Below, one piece after another: positions 60,958 to 64,000 of a stretch of 64,000 nucleotides of DNA. Positions within the stretch are counted from its first letter, which is position 1; each line of letters begins with the position of its first letter. Under the pieces are notes generated by a model. That model made no database searches. It saw only the letters and a program-made list of their open reading frames with translations, and was not told the DNA's origin. The stretch comes from Nitrospira sp. BO4 (GTDB lineage Bacteria > Nitrospirota > Nitrospiria > Nitrospirales > Nitrospiraceae): positions 1-64,000 of the forward strand of contig JAMPUU010000020.1 of the NCBI GenBank assembly GCA_030144965.1, in the 5' to 3' direction. Made by a program: the position numbers and the translations under genes.

Positions 60958-61734
60958 TCACGAGTCTGAGCGAGGAGGGCTGGGTTGTGTGGAAGAGGAA
61001 TCGGACCGAGTCGGTGTAATCAGGTGTTGGGTTTGAGACGGAATCATCCCCTGAGCGTCCATCATTTCAAACAGCAAACAACACTTCAGTCGGCCACATA
61101 CGCCCAGCAGGCGCGGGTCATCGATCGGTAGTTCGAGTTTTTTGGCCTGTTTGGCCGTGATGGGCTTCACATCAGTCAGAAAGCTCGCGCAACACAGCAC
61201 GAGCCCGCAGGTATCGATGCCGCCAAGCCGCCGGGCTTCTTCGCGCACCCCGACTTGACGCATTTCGATGCGGCCGCCGAAGCGGCGAGCCAGTTCACGA
61301 ACCAGTTCGCGAAAATCGATTCGGTCCTCCGCGGTGTAGACAAAGGTGAGTTGCCGGCGATGTATGGCCCCATAGACTTCGACCAGCTTGAGAGAGATGT
61401 GGAGCTCGGCCGCTTTCGCTCGACAATAGGCTGCCGCTTCTCGAGAAAGCGTCTCAAGCCTGCCGATCAATGCCGTTTCTTCAGAATCAGGCTTTCGTAA
61501 AATGGATTTCATGGCTCGCATGGGCGGAATAAACGGGGTGGAGTAAGGCTCTGTATAGACGACCCCGTACGTGACCTCGCCTTCAACCTCGAGTAAGACG
61601 GGGTCACCGCTGCGTAAAGGCACGCCGGACGCACCCAATTTCTTGACCTCTCCTTGATTCCGGATCTTCACTCCAACAAGGCGGACCGAGGTGGGATAGG
61701 TGTGGGCAGACTCTTGGGTGATAGCCGGTTCCAT
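60958..61734 (-). CDS. ricT: PSP1/RicT-like regulatory protein
   Basis: A 258-residue PSP1-domain protein like RicT (YaaT). The centre reads ELHISLKLVEVYGAIHRRQL and FVYTAEDRIDFRELVRELARRFGGRIEMRQVG, and the end contains the cysteine set IDTCGLVLCCASFL and LLGVCGRLKCCLLFEM that binds an iron-sulfur cluster in RicT. In Bacillus the protein, with RicA and RicF, controls RNase Y and developmental decisions; RicA and RicF are not seen here. The ATG at 61734 gives the family-like start; an upstream one is six codons earlier. It converges on the YihY gene. Confidence 0.85.
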   Translation of the reverse strand: MEPAITQESAHTYPTSVRLVGVKIRNQGEVKKLGASGVPLRSGDPVLLEVEGEVTYGVVYTEPYSTPFIPPMRAMKSILRKPDSEETALIGRLETLSREAAAYCRAKAAELHISLKLVEVYGAIHRRQLTFVYTAEDRIDFRELVRELARRFGGRIEMRQVGVREEARRLGGIDTCGLVLCCASFLTDVKPITAKQAKKLELPIDDPRLLGVCGRLKCCLLFEMMDAQGMIPSQTQHLITPTRSDSSSTQPSPPRSDS

Positions 61735-61921
61735 GAAGCGATCATACACAATTTTAGTCGATGGGGGAACTAGTAAGGGTGAGTGCGGCGGTCAAAAGAT
61801 GCCAGGAAGTATGAGCGGAGATGAATCGTAACTCATTGATTCTAAATGACAAAATTACCAATACTCCGCCTGCCTTGTTATGGTAGGCTAAATCCACAGT
61901 CGGAGGAAGATGGAGTGACCC

Positions 61922-62200
61922 ATGGCGACGATGCTCAGAGAACGAAAGAAGATGTTGCGCATTCCCAATCAAGTTGTCCTTCCCTTTGGGTATCGGATTT
62001 CGGTCAGACAATTGTCGGATGCGGAAATGGACAAACGCGATGCGAATGCCGATGGTATTTGGGATGATGACACCAAGACGATCTATGTACGAAAACGACT
62101 TCCTGTCACGCGCCGCCGGTACATTTTAGCGCACGAACTGGGTCACGCCTGGCTGGACTGGCAACATCGCTATATGGACGATGGGAAAGCCAGTACATAG
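61922..62200 (+). CDS. small HExxH metallopeptidase-like protein
   Basis: A 92-residue protein with YILAHELGHAWLDWQH near residue 67, the HExxH zinc site of ImmA/IrrE-type (DUF955) peptidases, and the preceding TIYVRKRLPVTRRR segment as in that family. It is shorter than typical ImmA (130 or more residues), so it may lack the third zinc ligand or provide it by another residue. AGGAAGATGGAG lies upstream. It is alone, so no antirepressor role can be inferred. Confidence 0.7.
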   Translation: MATMLRERKKMLRIPNQVVLPFGYRISVRQLSDAEMDKRDANADGIWDDDTKTIYVRKRLPVTRRRYILAHELGHAWLDWQHRYMDDGKAST

Positions 62201-62213
62201 CGACCGGAACAGC

Positions 62214-62684
62214 TCAGTCTTCTACCAAGCTCATGATGTGTTTCCACTCGATCGGGGTGACCGGCTGAACGGAGAGCCGTGAACCCTTCTGCAGCAAGAC
62301 CATTCCTTTGAGCTTGCGATCCTTCCGCAATTCATCCAGCGTCACAGGCCGCGGAAATGTTCTGACATATCTGATATCGACCATGTCCCATCGAGGCTGA
62401 GAGGGCTTGCTCTCCGGGTCGTAGTGCGTGTCCCTCTTGTCGAATTGCGTCTGGTCAGGATAAGTGGTCTTGACGACCCTTGCGACGCCCACGACTGCGG
62501 GCGGGTCAGCATTGCTATGGTAGAACAGGACGTGATCACCGATTGCCATACTGCGCATGAAATTACGCGCTTGATAGTTGCGGACTCCATCCCAACAGGT
62601 CGTCTGATCGGGAGAGCGCATCAAGTCATCAATCGAAAATGAGGAGGGCTCTGACTTCATCAGCCAATACTGTGCAGAACGCAT
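62214..62684 (-). CDS. EVE-domain protein
   Basis: A 156-residue protein wholly covered by an EVE (PUA-like) domain: YWLMKSEPSSFSIDDL, WDGVRNYQARNFMRSM, GDHVLFYHSN, VVGVARVV and SQPRWDMVDIRYVRTFPRPV. EVE domains read modified bases in DNA or RNA and are often linked to restriction; stand-alone copies like this (close to human THYN1) are widespread. The start is set by the conserved YWLMKSEP. Confidence 0.92.
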   Translation of the reverse strand: MRSAQYWLMKSEPSSFSIDDLMRSPDQTTCWDGVRNYQARNFMRSMAIGDHVLFYHSNADPPAVVGVARVVKTTYPDQTQFDKRDTHYDPESKPSQPRWDMVDIRYVRTFPRPVTLDELRKDRKLKGMVLLQKGSRLSVQPVTPIEWKHIMSLVED

Positions 62685-62734
62685 GTACGCATCTCCTTAT
62701 CGAACTTGATTGAGGGCAACCTCACCATCTTTTC

Positions 62735-63898
62735 TCACGGAAGCGAGAGACGGTAGATTCCCCCTTTATGATCGAGGACGTAGACCTCGCCGGCCTCATC
62801 GATCCCAAACGATGAAATCTGTAGTGACGTCTTGAGTATGGTGTGCGGTTCATCGAGAGCATGATTTCTAGCAGGGGGATGCAAAGCAAAGATTTCCCCG
62901 CTACAGAAATCCCCATACACGTATGCACCCGTCAGATTCCTAAGCAGTCGTCCGCGATAGACATAGCCACCGATAATCGAACAGCGCCCATTTTGATGCG
63001 AGTATTCGAGAATCGGCAAGTTCAGGTTGACCGTTGAACAATCGGCCGAAGGATGAAAACAATGGGTTCCTTCCATCACTCGCCAACCGTAGTTTCCTCC
63101 GAGGGTGATCAGATCGATCTCTTCCCAGCTGTATTGACCGACGTCGGCTGCCCACAGGTGTCCGGTTGTGCTGTCAAAGGAAAACCGCCACGGGTTTCGT
63201 AATCCGACAGCATAAATCTCCGGTCGGCCACCGGTTGTAGCGAAGGGGTTGTCCGTCGGAATTCCATAGGGATCACCGCGGTCCACATCGATCCGGAGAA
63301 TCTTTCCAAGGAGGTCATTGGGATTCTGCGCGCGGTTTTCCGGGTCGCCTTTTGAACCGCCATCACCGAGGCCGACATATAAGTAGCCGTCGGGTCCGAA
63401 GGTCACCATTCCACCATTGTGATTGGGATAGGGTTGCAGCACGGTCAGGAGAATCCGTTCTTCGTGAGAGGCCGACGTCTCCGCTGCACCCCGGTGATAC
63501 TCAGCCACGATCGTCGCGCCGTCCGGCTTTCTCGTGTAATTGACGAAGAAGCGCCCATTCCGGTGGTAATTAGGATGAAACGCAAGTCCCAGAAGGCCGC
63601 GCTCCCCACCGGAAAGTACCCGCTCGGTGACATCGAGAAAAGGGCCGGGACGCAACGCATTCGCTTCCAGCACACGAATGCGACCGGGTTGTTCGACCAC
63701 GAAAAGTCGCGTAGACCCATCACCGGCATGGGTGAGATAGACCGGTTGCTCGAGGCCATGTGTGACGAGCGGAGCGAGAGCGACCACATGTCGCCCGTCA
63801 GAAGGCTTGGTAGGTGGAGCCAACGCGTCGTCCGCTTGCAGACTGCCGGTTGGGAGCAGGATGAGTATCACGGACCACCGGATGATCCAGGAATCCAT
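62735..63898 (-). CDS. PQQ-type sugar (sorbosone) dehydrogenase
   Basis: A 387-residue six-bladed beta-propeller of the GSDH/soluble glucose dehydrogenase family. A signal peptide (MDSWIIRWSVILILLPTGSL) exports it. Hallmarks are SGGERGLLGLAFHPNYHRNG, YPNHNGGMVTFGPDGYLYVGLGDGGSKGDPENRAQ, LLGKILRIDVDR and NPWRFSFD. Members oxidise sugars or aldoses with PQQ in the periplasm, though many homologues have no proven substrate. The ATG lies three bases after the stop of the next upstream gene, so the two are an operon. Confidence 0.88.
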   Translation of the reverse strand: MDSWIIRWSVILILLPTGSLQADDALAPPTKPSDGRHVVALAPLVTHGLEQPVYLTHAGDGSTRLFVVEQPGRIRVLEANALRPGPFLDVTERVLSGGERGLLGLAFHPNYHRNGRFFVNYTRKPDGATIVAEYHRGAAETSASHEERILLTVLQPYPNHNGGMVTFGPDGYLYVGLGDGGSKGDPENRAQNPNDLLGKILRIDVDRGDPYGIPTDNPFATTGGRPEIYAVGLRNPWRFSFDSTTGHLWAADVGQYSWEEIDLITLGGNYGWRVMEGTHCFHPSADCSTVNLNLPILEYSHQNGRCSIIGGYVYRGRLLRNLTGAYVYGDFCSGEIFALHPPARNHALDEPHTILKTSLQISSFGIDEAGEVYVLDHKGGIYRLSLP

Positions 63899-63901
63899 AT
63901 G

Positions 63902-64000
63902 TCAGCTTCGTCCAGGTGAGCGGGATTCGATGAACTCGATCAAAACCCGATAGGTAAGCTCCCTCGTTTGAGCCTTGCTGAGGTTCCGACCTTCAATATT
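63902..64000 (-). CDS. partial gene at the right edge
   Basis: The minus-strand frame from the window edge reads NIEGRNLSKAQTRELTYRVL, then IEFIESRSPGRS and a stop at 63902-63904. It is the C-terminus of a gene that begins outside the window, four bases upstream of the PQQ dehydrogenase start. The family cannot be read from 32 residues. Confidence 0.55.
   Translation of the reverse strand, partial: NIEGRNLSKAQTRELTYRVLIEFIESRSPGRS

Overview
The window looks like a piece of chromosome from a Nitrospira-like bacterium (phylum Nitrospirota). This is inferred from the mix of housekeeping genes at the right end (PSP1/RicT, YihY, EVE, HU, RmlC, sorbosone-dehydrogenase type PQQ enzyme) and the moderate GC content. 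No ribosomal RNA or other definitive marker is present, so the taxon is an inference.

The main structural feature is a tandem pair of integrated elements at the 3' end of a minus-strand tRNA-Glu(UUC) gene (48792-48869). The 17-bp tRNA 3' end TGGTGTCCCCAACGGGA recurs at 3743-3759 and 18972-18988, in the same orientation, and so divides the window. Positions 1-3741 are flanking DNA: a zinc-ribbon membrane protein, an NDH-2-like flavoprotein, a superinfection-immunity-like peptide and a membrane-anchored WYL-like protein. Element 1 (3742-18989, 15.2 kb) ends in a tyrosine integrase and is phage-like or satellite-like. It has a dense rightward run of small genes, a T7 gp14-like internal virion protein, two endonuclease VII-like nucleases and an SF2-type ATPase, but no recognisable capsid, portal, tail or terminase gene. 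It also carries a TIR-domain gene on the opposite strand and a truncated DUF72 gene.

Element 2 (18990-48808, about 30 kb) ends in a large serine recombinase whose reading frame runs into the tRNA gene. Its left end is defence-like: an Mrr-type restriction enzyme, a GIY-YIG-like protein, and a 1008-residue protein joining a seven-bladed WD40 propeller, a Ras-like GTPase, a zinc ribbon and a C-terminal TIR domain. Next come a small serine resolvase with a res-like dyad, a decayed alpha/beta hydrolase, and a four-gene leftward operon (CGSC microprotein, stand-alone PatG C-terminal-domain protein, 56-cysteine protein, 907-residue Ig-like protein). Then follow an HNH-like plus KAP P-loop NTPase pair, a PhoD-like phosphatase, a decayed array of lipoprotein duplications, an overlapping DUF72-HAD pair, and a replication/recombination module (XRE regulator, winged-helix replication-like protein, recombinase).

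Right of the tRNA (48900-64000) the content is more chromosomal: rmlC, a ThiS-like protein, HU, a YkgJ-type protein, tRNA-Arg(CCG) and tRNA-Lys(CUU), YihY, RicT, an HExxH peptidase, an EVE protein and a PQQ-type dehydrogenase. Directly after tRNA-Lys lies a third TIR gene and a very GC-rich 1442-residue orphan homologue of Tc-toxin A subunits, which suggests another accessory insertion.

The best candidates for undescribed systems are the WD40-GTPase-zinc ribbon-TIR protein, the PatG_C/cysteine-rich operon, the HNH-KAP pair, the capsid-less satellite-like element 1 and the orphan Tc-A-like protein.
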